NCBI RefSeq assembly: GCF_003002815.1
Contig: NZ_PVTF01000003.1
Coordinates: 434,001 to 498,000, forward strand
Direction: 5' to 3'
From: Umezawaea tangerina
GTDB taxonomy: Bacteria > Actinomycetota > Actinomycetes > Mycobacteriales > Pseudonocardiaceae
DNA length: 64,000 bases
Positions 1 to 7,941 of this stretch are shown here, in pieces. Under the pieces are notes generated by a model. It was not told the DNA's origin. It did not search any database and saw nothing but the letters and a program-made list of their open reading frames with translations. Each line of letters begins with the position of its first letter. The stretch's first letter is position 1. The position numbers and the translations under genes were made by a program.

Positions 1-195
1 CGCCGCGCGGGTGGGGGTGACGCGGACCGCGCCCGGCCGGGTGGGCTCCCAGTCGAACGCGGTGAACTCGGTGAGCCCCGGCCTCGACCACTCGCACCAG
101 CCGGTGCCGTCGGCCCGGAGGACGAGCTCCTCGTCCTCCATGGCGCTGTGGTAGCCGTATTCGATGCTCCATCGGCCCACCAGGTCGGCGCTCAT
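1..195 (-). CDS. Partial conserved hypothetical protein (5' end only)
   Basis: The reading frame starts at ATG (complement of 193-195) and runs off the left edge. The visible N-terminus is MSADLVGRWSIEYG, followed by an acidic stretch and a Trp-rich segment (GWCEW, FDWEP). The pattern of a short Trp-containing beta-rich start resembles lipocalin-like or 'DUF' proteins of actinomycetes, but only about 65 residues are visible and I do not recognise the family. It is divergent from the DUF2625 gene starting at 408, so the 212 bp between them should hold both promoters. Confidence 0.6.
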   Translation of the reverse strand, partial: MSADLVGRWSIEYGYHSAMEDEELVLRADGTGWCEWSRPGLTEFTAFDWEPTRPGAVRVTPTRAA

Positions 196-407
196 GGCGC
201 CAAACTACAGAGGTGGCTGATCGACTTGTCGACTCGAGGTCGATCACGATCGGGCGCACAATGCCTGCTCAGAGGCCTGTGAACAGCGTTCGCCCGGAAC
301 GTCGCAAACGTTACGTGTTCTTCCCCACGGTTACGTCCGGTAGAAGTTCGGAAGCTCGGACCCCCGGAACGGGTGATTGGAGGCCCGGAGTAGGTGAGAA
401 TAGGCGG

Positions 408-1097
408 GTGAGCGCACCACGTCCGGTCGAGGAGCTCGTCGATGTCGACCGTCCCGCATGGCCCTGGGTGCAAGGCCTGATCGCGAAGTCCGAGCTGTCG
501 GTGGAGGTCCTGCCGGTCGGCCCGGAGTCGGCGCAGCGCACGCTGCACCGCCTCCAGGTGACCGCTGGCTCCGCCCTCGGCGCGATCGCCCTGCACACCG
601 GCGGTCTGATCATCGACAACTGGGTCCGCCTGCTCGGTGGCGGCGGGGCACTGCCCGCCCTCGGCGAGTACGAGGAGGTGGGCAAGATGACCGTCGGCTA
701 CGACCTGCTCGGCGGTCGTTTCGCACTCAACGGCACCGCCTTGGACGGCCCGCCCGGCGGGCTCTGGTACTGGGCTCCGGACACGCTGGAGTGGGAGAGC
801 ATCGACTCGACCTACAGCGGCATGCTGGAGTGGTTCCTCGGCGGCGCGCTGACCAAGTTCTACGCCGACTGCTACTGGCCGGACTGGCGTTCCGAGGCCG
901 TGCGCGCGGCACCGTGGGAGGGCATCACGCTCTTCCCGCCGCCGTTCACCAAGGAGGGCACGAAGGCCGACCAGGTGCGGCGCAAGATCGTCGACATGAG
1001 CCTGCTGCTCGACCTCTACGTCGACACCGCGCGCCAGCTCGCGGGCAAGGGCCCGGACGACCTGGTCGCGGTTCAGGCACCCGCCGCGCGGGCCTGA
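408..1097 (+). CDS. DUF2625 family protein
   Basis: This 229-residue cytosolic protein matches the DUF2625 family as I remember it: an N-terminal VEELVDVDRPAWPWV segment, a central TGGLIIDNWVRLLG stretch, a GGRFALNG turn, and a PDTLEWE motif followed by an aromatic C-terminal part (WPDW, FPPPFTKEG). The function of the family is unknown; some members occur beside toxin-immunity loci. The GTG at 408 is chosen because family homology begins directly after it; an upstream in-frame ATG at 213 would add 65 residues of non-conserved sequence. The gene overlaps the convergent J-domain gene by 25 bp. Confidence 0.8.
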   Translation: MSAPRPVEELVDVDRPAWPWVQGLIAKSELSVEVLPVGPESAQRTLHRLQVTAGSALGAIALHTGGLIIDNWVRLLGGGGALPALGEYEEVGKMTVGYDLLGGRFALNGTALDGPPGGLWYWAPDTLEWESIDSTYSGMLEWFLGGALTKFYADCYWPDWRSEAVRAAPWEGITLFPPPFTKEGTKADQVRRKIVDMSLLLDLYVDTARQLAGKGPDDLVAVQAPAARA

Positions 1098-2203
1098 GCG
1101 ACCACCTGGTCCAGCACGAGGCGCAGGGCGTCCCGGTCGACCGTCGTGGGGTCCTCGGCGAACCACTCGCCGATGTCCTCCACGAACTGGTCGGGGGTCA
1201 TCGGGACGACCACCTGCCCCTCGGCCTCGTCGGTGGTGATCTCGCCCGCCCGGCTGGGGTAGATCAGCAGCGCGCACCGGACCTCGAAGTCCGGCAACGC
1301 CCGCTGGTAGGCCGCCATGCCCTCGGGCAGCATCGTGCCGCCGCCCCGGAACGGGTGGCCGTTGCGCCAGAGCGTGCCGTCGTCGTCCGAGCCGTAGTGG
1401 CCGGGCAGCCACGACTTCGACTCGACCAGCACCAGCCGCCGCCCGCACATCACGGCGTGGTCGATGTCGGCGAACACCGACCCCGGCCACGCCAGCCCGT
1501 GGAAGATCCGCGCGCCCGGCAGCCTGGTCAGGTAGGCGCGCAGCACCTCCGCGCTGAGCCGTTCGCACAGCCGCTCGTCCGGTTCGCCGTAGACGACGCC
1601 GGTGTCGTAGCGGCCCGCGAACACCCGGTCGTCCCGCATCGTCCGCAGGTACTTGCGGACCAGCTTGAACGCCGCCGTCGCGGCCGCGGCCACCAGCGGC
1701 AGCCACACGACGAGCAGCAGCAGCGAGAACCCGAGCGTCACCACCGGCAGCAACAGCAGCAGCCACCCGCCGACCGCGGCCAGCGCGGGCGCGTGACCGG
1801 GGCCGCTGGTCGGCACGTACCGAACCCGCTGGGTCAGGTCGACGAGGTGCCACCACGGGATGTCGCCGATGTCCACGACCGGTTTCGGCGGCACGAACGA
1901 CGGGTCGTCGCCGAAGTTCCGCAGCCGCCCCGTGCGCCCGGCCCTGCGCGAACGGGTGGACGTGCCGGTCCGCAGCGCCACCGCGCCCGAGGAGCCCGCG
2001 CGGTCGTAGTGGAACCGCAGCACCGGGTCCTGGAGCGTCTCGTACGCCTCCTGCAGCGTCCGGAACCCGTCCCCGCTGCCACCGGCGTCGGGGTGCATGA
2101 CCTTGGCGAGCGCGCGGTACGCGGACTTGATCTCCCTGGTGGACGCACTGCGCCCGACACCGAGCACCTCGTAGTAGTCGACCGCGCGCACGAAACCGCC
2201 CAT
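1073..2203 (-). CDS. J-domain protein with C-terminal NERD-like nuclease domain
   Basis: Residues about 8-65 form a DnaJ J-domain (YYEVLGVGRSAS, then ALAKVMHPDAGGSGD, carrying HPD, and AYETLQDPVLRFHYD). A linker rich in Arg follows, then two hydrophobic segments (about 120-165) predicted to cross or dip into the membrane. The C-terminal 200 residues look like a NERD (nuclease-related) domain, with the VFADIDHAVMCGRRLVLVESKSW core where D-x-E-x-K would be the catalytic set. The likely role is a membrane-tethered Hsp70 co-chaperone coupled to a nuclease-like module; activity is inferred. ATG at 2203 is chosen over GTG 2191, only four codons apart. The stop lies inside the 3' end of the convergent DUF2625 gene. 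Confidence 0.8.
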   Translation of the reverse strand: MGGFVRAVDYYEVLGVGRSASTREIKSAYRALAKVMHPDAGGSGDGFRTLQEAYETLQDPVLRFHYDRAGSSGAVALRTGTSTRSRRAGRTGRLRNFGDDPSFVPPKPVVDIGDIPWWHLVDLTQRVRYVPTSGPGHAPALAAVGGWLLLLLPVVTLGFSLLLLVVWLPLVAAAATAAFKLVRKYLRTMRDDRVFAGRYDTGVVYGEPDERLCERLSAEVLRAYLTRLPGARIFHGLAWPGSVFADIDHAVMCGRRLVLVESKSWLPGHYGSDDDGTLWRNGHPFRGGGTMLPEGMAAYQRALPDFEVRCALLIYPSRAGEITTDEAEGQVVVPMTPDQFVEDIGEWFAEDPTTVDRDALRLVLDQVVAQARAAGA

Positions 2204-2370
2204 CGTCAGTGACCCCGCCGCGCAGACCCTATTGTGTGGCACCGAACCCGACCAACGAGGCCACCGGAGTTGATCACCCGGCCCGCTGACGGTCACCCGG
2301 TGCTGCCCGCGATTGCTCCGATGGGCTTGATCTGCGGACGCTCCTACTCCCAACCACTAAGCTGGTGGCT

Positions 2371-2444
2371 GAGTCCGGTAGCGCAGTGGTTGTCGCGTCC
2401 CCCTCGCGGGGGGGAGGACGCCGGTTCGAATCCGGCCCGGCTCA
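2371..2444 (+). tRNA. tRNA-like sequence 1 (atypical cloverleaf, possible anticodon CGC)
   Basis: The sequence folds into a near-cloverleaf. It has a D-arm GCGC/TCGC around 2381-2396 and an anticodon arm TCCCC/GGGGG with the 7-nt loop CTCGCGG. The variable region is 5 nt (AGGAC), and the T-arm is canonical, with GCCGG and CCGGC closing TTCGAAT. The acceptor pairs GAGTCCGG with CCGGCTC only if one T is bulged. No CCA is encoded. It is followed 3 nt later by a second, related copy. A regular Ala(CGC) tRNA of actinomycetes looks different in the acceptor, so this may be a tRNA-derived element or an unusual tRNA; decoding is uncertain. Confidence 0.5.
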
Positions 2445-2447
2445 CGG

Positions 2448-2521
2448 GGACCTGTAGCGCAGTGGTTGTCGCGCCCTCTGCTACCAGAGGGAGGACGCCG
2501 GTTCGAGTCCGGCCTGGTCCG
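2448..2521 (+). tRNA. tRNA-like sequence 2 (8-nt anticodon loop)
   Basis: This is the tandem partner of the preceding copy and shares its D-arm and T-arm almost exactly. The acceptor GGACCTG pairs with CTGGTCC apart from a T-T mismatch at 6:67. The anticodon stem CCCTC/GAGGG differs from the first copy yet pairs perfectly, and encloses the 8-nt loop TGCTACCA (or a 6-bp stem with a 6-nt loop), which lacks U33 in the normal place. No CCA is encoded. Stem pairing is maintained although the stem sequences differ between copies, which argues for a structured RNA. A standard amino-acid identity cannot be assigned. Confidence 0.45.
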
Positions 2522-2925
2522 TGTTCGTCGGGGCGATGCCCCCGCAAGCCCACCCGGCGGTCCCCGGCCGGTGGGCCTTCGCCCGTGTGCCCGCCTTCGT
2601 CGGCCTCGACAGCGCTGGACCGCGTTCGTGCGCACCACGTCGACCCGATGACGGCCCCGGTTGACGATCGCCGGAAGAACCACGGTGAAACCGGCTCATC
2701 CACGTGGACCTTCCCGGTTCGCCGGACGAACGGGTGTCGGCCATTGACTCAGTGGTCTAGTCCACTTAACTTGAGGGTGTCCGACTGGTCACGCTCCGAA
2801 CACCCCGACGACTCCGGCCGGTCGTCGGTACCGGGACGCGGACCAGCACCTCGACGACGACCTCTTCCGGAAGTCCTCCGGTGGTGAGCTGGTCACGGCG
2901 GTCGGGACGACGCCGGTCGACCAGG
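2522..2925. other. Intergenic stretch without a supported gene
   Basis: About 480 bp separates the tRNA-like pair from the next gene. It holds one DasR-type operator (2751-2766) and a long palindrome (2926-2972). The part around 2840-2925 reads with coding-like, GC-rich third positions in one frame (DADQHLDDDLFRKSS), but I find no convincing start, and the frame runs on through the palindrome, so no gene is called. Confidence 0.4.
2751..2766. promoter_or_regulatory. DasR-type dre operator
   Basis: The 16-bp site AGTGGTCTAGTCCACT is close to the DasR consensus ACTGGTCTAGACCACT used by actinomycete GntR regulators that sense amino-sugar phosphates. The same motif type precedes the chitinase near 50.4 kb, so the organism probably has a DasR. 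The gene controlled from here is unclear: the nearest start on the + strand is at 3001, with a palindrome in between. Confidence 0.55.
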
Positions 2926-2972
2926 GTGCGCTGACCACCCACCCACCCTGCAAGGGTCGGTGGTCAGCGCAC
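2926..2972. terminator. 47-bp inverted repeat, terminator-like
   Basis: The 14-bp arms GTGCGCTGACCACC and GGTGGTCAGCGCAC are perfect, with a further inner ACCCT/AGGGT pair. No T-tract follows, as is common in actinomycetes. It lies 28 bp upstream of the gene at 3001, so it either ends transcription arriving from the dre side or acts as a regulatory hairpin or operator. Confidence 0.5.
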
Positions 2973-3000
2973 CGCTCGCCGGTGCGCCAGGATTCACCCC

Positions 3001-3360
3001 ATGGGGACCGACCCGCTCGACCGGTTGCGCCCGTTGTGCCTGGCGCTGCCGGAGACCAGCGAACGGCTCAGCCACGGCGAGCCCGCCTGGTTCGTGCGCG
3101 GCAGGAAGAGCTTCGCCAGCTACGCGAACCAGCACCACGACGACCGCGTCGGCTTCTGGTGCGCGGCACCGCCCGGCGTGCAGGAGCTGCTCGTCGACAG
3201 CGACCCCGAGCACTACTTCCGGCCGCCCTACGTGGGCCACCGCGGCTGGCTCGGCGTCTACCTCGACGTCCCGGTCGACTGGGACGTCGTCGGCGACCTC
3301 GTGGAGGACGCTTACCGCGCCGTGGCGCCGAAGAAGCTCGTCGCGGAGCTCGACACCTGA
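3001..3360 (+). CDS. MmcQ/YjbR family protein
   Basis: The 119-residue protein has the YjbR/MmcQ fold signature: an N-terminal LRPLCLALPETSERLSHGEP segment, a middle WFVRGRKSFASY strand, and a C-terminal YVGHRGWLGVYLD followed by a helical VEDAYRAVAPKKLV tail. Family members have a CyaY-like, DNA-binding-type fold and unknown physiological role; many actinomycetes carry several. Its length is normal for the family. Promoter assignment is uncertain because a long palindrome ends 28 bp upstream. Confidence 0.85.
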   Translation: MGTDPLDRLRPLCLALPETSERLSHGEPAWFVRGRKSFASYANQHHDDRVGFWCAAPPGVQELLVDSDPEHYFRPPYVGHRGWLGVYLDVPVDWDVVGDLVEDAYRAVAPKKLVAELDT

Positions 3361-3400
3361 AAAGTTGCGGGGTCACCGGACCTGCCCCAGGCTCCCCGCC

Positions 3401-3661
3401 ATGGCGACCTGCGATGTCTGCGGAAACGACTACTGGATGGCCTTCGAGGTGCACACCGTGAGCGGTGGTGTGCACACCTTCGACAGCTTCGAGTGCGCGA
3501 TCCAGCGCCTCGCACCCCGGTGCGAGCACTGCGACTGCCGCATCCTCGGCCACGGCGTCGAGGTCGAGGGCCGGTTCTTCTGCTGCGCCCACTGCGCCCG
3601 CGAGGGCGCGAGCGGCCTCGGCGCGGAGATCCGCGACACCGTGGGAGCCCACCCCGGCTAG
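3401..3661 (+). CDS. Small cysteine-rich metal-binding protein (prokaryotic metallothionein-like)
   Basis: The 86-residue protein starts MATCDVCGNDYWMAF and carries CxxC pairs at residues about 4/7, 41/44 and 62/65, plus further Cys and His residues (CEHCDCRILGHGVEV, FFCCAHCARE). The arrangement matches short actinobacterial proteins often annotated as prokaryotic metallothionein or zinc-ribbon proteins; it probably binds zinc. It starts 40 bp after the YjbR-family gene, so the two could be co-transcribed. Its stop codon overlaps that of the convergent gene at 3658 by 4 bp. Confidence 0.75.
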   Translation: MATCDVCGNDYWMAFEVHTVSGGVHTFDSFECAIQRLAPRCEHCDCRILGHGVEVEGRFFCCAHCAREGASGLGAEIRDTVGAHPG

Positions 3662-4146
3662 AAGGCGCAGACCAGCACCAGCTTCCCGTGCCGGAACGAC
3701 GGCTGGAGGTCGCCGCGCGCGTCGACGCTCTTGACGCCGTGCGGCAGGACCTCGTCGATCGCGCTGAACGCGATCACGTCGGACACCCCGTGGCGGCCGC
3801 GCAGCGCACGCTGGCCGGGGAACCGCAGCGCGCGGCCCTCGACGCGGTCGCGGTGGGCGATGGCGGCGCGCAGGGCACCGCGCCGCAGCGCCTCCGGACC
3901 GGCCAGCCGTTGCAGCGACCCGTTGTGCACGGCCACCCCGTAGCCGCGTTCGACCAGCGTGGAGACGGTGTTCTCCGACGGCGGCTCGGCCAGCCGGAAC
4001 GACATCGCGTGGTGCCCGTCGACCTCGTGCGCGCACACGACGCGCGCGGCGTAGAGCAGCGCGGCGTGCAGCTGGAGCGCCGTGGTGTCGACGTCGTGCG
4101 GTGTCCGGTGGTCCGCGTCCAGACCCAGCCAGGTGCTGCCCTGCAC
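3658..4146 (-). CDS. Hypothetical protein
   Basis: I do not recognise this 162-residue protein. It is soluble, with no signal peptide or membrane segment, and has a His/Asp-rich start (DADHRTPHDVDTT). A helix LLYAARVVCAHEVDGHHAM follows, then a C-terminal part rich in Arg and beta-branched residues (GVSDVIAFSAIDEVLPHGV). Codon use is like the neighbours. It is transcribed alone toward the Cys-rich gene and is divergent from nothing close; the start is 94 bp from the end of the YdjM-family gene. Confidence 0.6.
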   Translation of the reverse strand: MQGSTWLGLDADHRTPHDVDTTALQLHAALLYAARVVCAHEVDGHHAMSFRLAEPPSENTVSTLVERGYGVAVHNGSLQRLAGPEALRRGALRAAIAHRDRVEGRALRFPGQRALRGRHGVSDVIAFSAIDEVLPHGVKSVDARGDLQPSFRHGKLVLVCAF

Positions 4147-4240
4147 TGGCGCCTCCTCGGCAAGGGGTGTTGGCCGTGGAGGTTAGTCCGATCGGGTGAT
4201 ATCGGGGTAGCCGCCGAATGGCTGGTCGGTGAACGCCTGC

Positions 4241-5047
4241 TCAGACGGGCAGCAGGTCGAACCCGCCGAGGAACGGCAGGACGCCCGCGTTCTGCAGCGC
4301 GGCGGCCGAGAGCCACACCGACAGCACGGTGATGATCGGCCCGACGACGGCCATCTCGACCGTGCCGCCGGTCTTCATCCGCATCACCTTCGGCGGCGCG
4401 ACGTTGAACCACGTCTTGCCGCCCAGCGGGATCGGCCACAGCATCGGGCAGCCCTGCTCGGTGATCGCGTCGCCGAGGTAGTGCGCCACGCAGCCGATGC
4501 CGACCGCGACCCCGCACGCCGCCGCGCTGGCCGCGGTCCGCTCGGTCCACGACAGGCAGAGCCAGGTGATCCCGGCGGACGCCGCGGTGATCAGCAGCGA
4601 GTCCTGCTTGGGGTGCCAGTCGTTCATGATCCCGCGCACCGCGAGGCCCGCGAACACGAACATCAGCAGCGGCAGCACCCACTTCTGGCTGGTCTGCACG
4701 ATGGCCGTGGTGCCGACCGTGGCGAACAGCGCGAACACCAGCGTGTGCGTGAGCCCGCGGTGGCCGCCGGTGCGCTTGGAGTCGCGCTTGGTGCGGGTGG
4801 TCCGGTAGACGAACGCGCTGACCGCGCTCACGCCCCCGGAGATGCCCTCGGTGAGCGGGCCGAACGTCCGCGACACGGTCGAGCCGGGGTGGTCGAGGTC
4901 GGGCAGCAGCGCCGCGCCGGTCGCCAGCACGGCGCCCACGACCCACCCCTGCGGGTGGAGCTGTCCGATGGGGTGGTTCGCCGCGAGGGCGGTGACGGCG
5001 GACCAGGCCAGGAGCCCGCTCATGGCGTGGGTCGGTCCCGTGGACAA
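4241..5047 (-). CDS. YdjM/YbcI family membrane-bound metal-dependent hydrolase
   Basis: The 268-residue polytopic membrane protein contains the family's motif set: LLPDLDHPGS near residue 50, KRTGGHRGLTHTL near residue 95, and HYLGDAITEQGCPMLWP near 190, which together supply the Asp/His metal ligands. Homologues (E. coli YdjM, Bacillus YfhO-like DUF457 proteins) are often DNA-damage-inducible inner-membrane proteins of unknown substrate. About six hydrophobic segments are visible. The start at 5047 is the first Met; an alternative, MSGLLAW, lies eight codons in. Confidence 0.8.
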   Translation of the reverse strand: MSTGPTHAMSGLLAWSAVTALAANHPIGQLHPQGWVVGAVLATGAALLPDLDHPGSTVSRTFGPLTEGISGGVSAVSAFVYRTTRTKRDSKRTGGHRGLTHTLVFALFATVGTTAIVQTSQKWVLPLLMFVFAGLAVRGIMNDWHPKQDSLLITAASAGITWLCLSWTERTAASAAACGVAVGIGCVAHYLGDAITEQGCPMLWPIPLGGKTWFNVAPPKVMRMKTGGTVEMAVVGPIITVLSVWLSAAALQNAGVLPFLGGFDLLPV

Positions 5048-5260
5048 CTCTGCTTCCCCCCAAGATCACTCTTTCGGGGAAGCGTAGGTGATCACCGGAA
5101 CCTACCGGTCAGTTCCGCGCGTTCGAGCGGCCCATGGCAGGCTCGCGGGGATCGGACGTCGGTTGCATCACGGTGACACGACGTTCACGGCGCTTTAGCA
5201 GTACGCTTGTACCGCTTGCGCGGGTCGCGAGTAGGAACTCGAAGGGAGCAGTCCGCAAAC

Positions 5261-6484
5261 ATGGGCAAGATCAAGGTGCAGGGCACGGTCGTCGAACTCG
5301 ACGGCGACGAGATGACCCGGATCATCTGGCAGTTCATCAAGGACAAGCTGATCCACCCGTACCTGGACGTCAACCTCGAGTACTACGACCTGGGCATCGA
5401 GCACCGGGACGCGACCGACGACCAGGTCACGATCGACGCCGCCAACGCCATCAAGAAGCACGGCGTCGGCGTCAAGTGCGCGACGATCACGCCCGACGAG
5501 GCGCGCGTCGAGGAGTTCGGCCTGAAGAAGATGTGGGTCTCGCCCAACGGCACGATCCGCAACATCCTCGGCGGCGTCGTCTTCCGCGAGCCCATCATCA
5601 TCTCGAACATCCCGCGCCTGGTGCCGGGCTGGACCAAGCCGATCATCATCGGCCGCCACGCCCACGGCGACCAGTACAAGGCGACCAACTTCAAGGTCCC
5701 CGGCGCCGGTGAGCTCACCATCACCTTCCAGCCCGCGGACGGCTCCGAGCCGATCCAGCACGTCGTCGCCAACTACGGCGAGGACGGCGGCGTGGCGATG
5801 GGCATGTACAACTTCAACAAGTCCATCGAGGACTTCGCGCGCGCCTCGTTCGCCTACGGCCTGCAGCGCAACTACCCCGTCTACATGTCGACCAAGAACA
5901 CCATCCTCAAGGCGTACGACGGCGCCTTCAAGGACATCTTCCAGAAGATCTTCGACGAGGAGTTCAAGGCGGAGTTCGACGCCAAGGGCCTCACCTACGA
6001 GCACCGCCTGATCGACGACATGGTCGCCGCCGCGATGAAGTGGGAGGGCGGCTACGTCTGGGCGTGCAAGAACTACGACGGCGACGTCCAGTCCGACACC
6101 GTCGCGCAGGGCTTCGGCTCCCTGGGCCTCATGACCTCGGTCCTGATGACCCCGGACGGCAAGACCGTCGAGGCCGAGGCCGCCCACGGCACCGTCACCC
6201 GGCACTACCGCCAGCACCAGGCGGGCAAGCCCACCTCCACGAACCCGATCGCGTCGATCTACGCGTGGACCGGTGGCCTGAAGCACCGCGGCAAGCTGGA
6301 CGGCACCCCCGAGGTCACCAAGTTCGCGGAGACCCTGGAGCAGGTCGTCGTCGAGACGGTCGAGAGCGGCCGCATGACCAAGGACCTCGCGGCCCTGGTC
6401 GGCCCGGACCAGGACTGGCAGACGACCGAGGACTTCCTCGCGACCCTGGACGAGAACCTGCAGAAGAAGATGGCTTCCTTCTGA
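5261..6484 (+). CDS. icd: NADP-dependent isocitrate dehydrogenase (dimeric, eukaryotic-like type)
   Basis: The enzyme oxidises isocitrate to 2-oxoglutarate and CO2 while making NADPH in the TCA cycle. The 407-residue length and the sequence ([18 protein letters not shown], then [19 protein letters not shown], then the [14 protein letters not shown] cofactor region and [13 protein letters not shown]) match the dimeric class found in mycobacteria and mitochondria rather than the E. coli class. ATG 5261 follows a good ribosome site (GAAGGGAG). The gene is monocistronic and ends at a strong hairpin. Confidence 0.97.
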   Translation: MGKIKVQGTVVELDGDEMTRIIWQFIKDKLIHPYLDVNLEYYDLGIEHRDATDDQVTIDAANAIKKHGVGVKCATITPDEARVEEFGLKKMWVSPNGTIRNILGGVVFREPIIISNIPRLVPGWTKPIIIGRHAHGDQYKATNFKVPGAGELTITFQPADGSEPIQHVVANYGEDGGVAMGMYNFNKSIEDFARASFAYGLQRNYPVYMSTKNTILKAYDGAFKDIFQKIFDEEFKAEFDAKGLTYEHRLIDDMVAAAMKWEGGYVWACKNYDGDVQSDTVAQGFGSLGLMTSVLMTPDGKTVEAEAAHGTVTRHYRQHQAGKPTSTNPIASIYAWTGGLKHRGKLDGTPEVTKFAETLEQVVVETVESGRMTKDLAALVGPDQDWQTTEDFLATLDENLQKKMASF

Positions 6485-6497
6485 CCTGAGTTCCCGA

Positions 6498-6530
6498 GGA
6501 GGGCCCGACCGGTTTCCGGTCGGGCCCTCC
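6498..6530 (+). terminator. Intrinsic-type terminator after icd
   Basis: Perfect 15-bp arms (GGAGGGCCCGACCGG and its complement) enclose TTT, 13 bp after the icd stop. No T-tract follows. Confidence 0.8.
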
Positions 6531-6617
6531 GGCGTTTCCGGGTCCCTTCGGCGTTTCCACTTCGGGTGATGACCGATTATCTTCTATCGAATTCGTCACA
6601 TGTGCTAGATTGCAATC

Positions 6618-7007
6618 ATGGCAGACGGTCCTTTTCGGGAAGCAGCCAGGCGGATCGCCATCGGTGGGAAGGACTACATCTCCATGTCCGTGCTGAGCGA
6701 TCGCGCTCGGTCGCACGGCTGGTGGAGGAACGTCGTCGAGTACGGGCCCTGGCGAGGTCCTGGCGAGACTCGTGTCGGCCCACCGACGCCCGAAGCGGTT
6801 CACGGCATCGCCAAGTTGTTCGGGACCACGCCAGGGCGGGTGAGCGAGATGATCGCCGCGGACTGGTACGGAGTGGAGAAGAACTCCGAGTTCTCCGCCA
6901 GGGTCAAGAAGCTCGCTCCCAACATCGATCTGCTGGACGATGCGGACGCCGAACTGGTGGAACAGCTGATCCGGAGGCTCCTCGCGAATCGGGAATCCGC
7001 GGGATGA
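6618..7007 (+). CDS. Helix-turn-helix protein, first gene of a two-gene module
   Basis: The 129-residue protein has a possible XRE-like helix-turn-helix at about 53-80 (TPEAVHGIAKLFGTTPGRVS) and an acidic C-terminal helix (DDADAELVEQLIRRLLA). The start lies about 7 bp after a TAGATT -10-like box at 6606-6611, so translation is probably leaderless, and the upstream 70 bp are unusually AT-rich for this genome. The stop overlaps the next gene's start (ATGA), indicating tight coupling. Together they resemble a toxin-antitoxin or defence pair, with this gene as the DNA-binding partner; that role is inference. Confidence 0.7.
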   Translation: MADGPFREAARRIAIGGKDYISMSVLSDRARSHGWWRNVVEYGPWRGPGETRVGPPTPEAVHGIAKLFGTTPGRVSEMIAADWYGVEKNSEFSARVKKLAPNIDLLDDADAELVEQLIRRLLANRESAG

Positions 7008-7588
7008 GCCGAGCTTGCAGGTGCGTTGCCCACGTGGACGAGACCGGCGTGCGGTTGGCCGACGGGAATCGTCTCTACGGCATGGCCGCGGTTCTGACCG
7101 ACGACCTGGTCCATTCCGAGATCACGACTCAACTCCGTTCGCTGGTACTGCCGGGGAAGAGGTTCCTCCACCACTACGACGAGACGCTCGACAGGCGGTT
7201 GATGATCGCGAAGTCGATTGCGGGCCTCCCGCTTGTAGGTGCGTTGCTCATGATGAGGACTACGACCGACGCCGGTCAGGAGGAGGCGCGGAAGCGCCTG
7301 TTGAACGTGTTGTTGCCGAGGTTGCAGCACGGTGAGCAGGTCGGCCAAGTGGTGATCGAGTCCAGGTCGGGGTCGGACAAGCACGACCGCCGTACGCGTG
7401 ACCGCTTGCGGAGGTCGCGGACCATCACCGATCTCCGCGTCGACCACGTGCAGAAGGCTTCCGAGCCTTTGGTGTGGTTGCCGGACTTCGTCGCGGGCGC
7501 GTACTTCGCGGCTCATTACCACGGCCAGCCGGAACCGTGGTCGATCATCGAGAGCGGCCACTTGGTGGAAGTGATCACGGTCCTCTGA
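7004..7588 (+). CDS. DUF3800-like protein
   Basis: The 194-residue protein shows a DUF3800-like layout: an N-terminal strand HVDETGVR with the acidic pair expected of an RNase H-like fold, the strand YGMAAVLTDD, a middle RRLMIAKSIAG segment, a basic patch (SGSDKHDRRTRDRLRRSR), and the C-terminal WLPDFVAGAYFAAHY where family members carry a conserved Asp. DUF3800 proteins are predicted metal-dependent nucleases and are frequent in defence islands. It overlaps the HTH gene by 4 bp. I am fairly sure of the fold family and unsure of the activity. Confidence 0.65.
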   Translation: MSRACRCVAHVDETGVRLADGNRLYGMAAVLTDDLVHSEITTQLRSLVLPGKRFLHHYDETLDRRLMIAKSIAGLPLVGALLMMRTTTDAGQEEARKRLLNVLLPRLQHGEQVGQVVIESRSGSDKHDRRTRDRLRRSRTITDLRVDHVQKASEPLVWLPDFVAGAYFAAHYHGQPEPWSIIESGHLVEVITVL

Positions 7589-7941
7589 AACGCGAAACCC
7601 GGAGTCCCACGACAACGCGGGCGCATCCGGGCTCACTTCCGACCGTGTCCGCAGACCGGTGGCAGGTTTCAACCGTACCGTTGCGGGTTGACGCTGGTCA
7701 ACACGACATCGATCCCCAGGTTGTTTGACACCGGATTGCCGGCGTTGCAGAGCAGGGCCGCCATTCGTCCCGACGAGTTCTTGTCGAGGCTGTCGTGGGT
7801 GGCCGGACGGGCGGCACCGCGCTGGGTAGTGGGCCTCACCCGTTGGGTTCGCCTGCGGAGTGGTTGCGCGCACCGACCGTCCACATCGGCCTCCGAGTCG
7901 CTATACCTGCTGGTGGGTGTACTGATCGGGGAGGGACGGGG
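7589..7941. other. Intergenic stretch without a supported gene
   Basis: These 353 bp hold no convincing gene. One minus-strand frame ends at 7669 with a plausible-looking tail (LLCNAGNPVSNNLGIDV), but it has no usable start apart from an internal Met 31 residues before the end. The region probably carries the promoter of the gene at 7942. Confidence 0.4.

Noticed and set aside
2840-3000. Possible small gene downstream of the dre site
   Set aside because: Coding-like codons but no start codon with a ribosome site, and the frame runs through a long palindrome into another gene.
7669-7763. Minus-strand short frame ending LLCNAGNPVSNNLGIDV, looked at as a chaplin-like peptide
   Set aside because: Only 31 residues from the sole Met, no signal peptide and no ribosome site.
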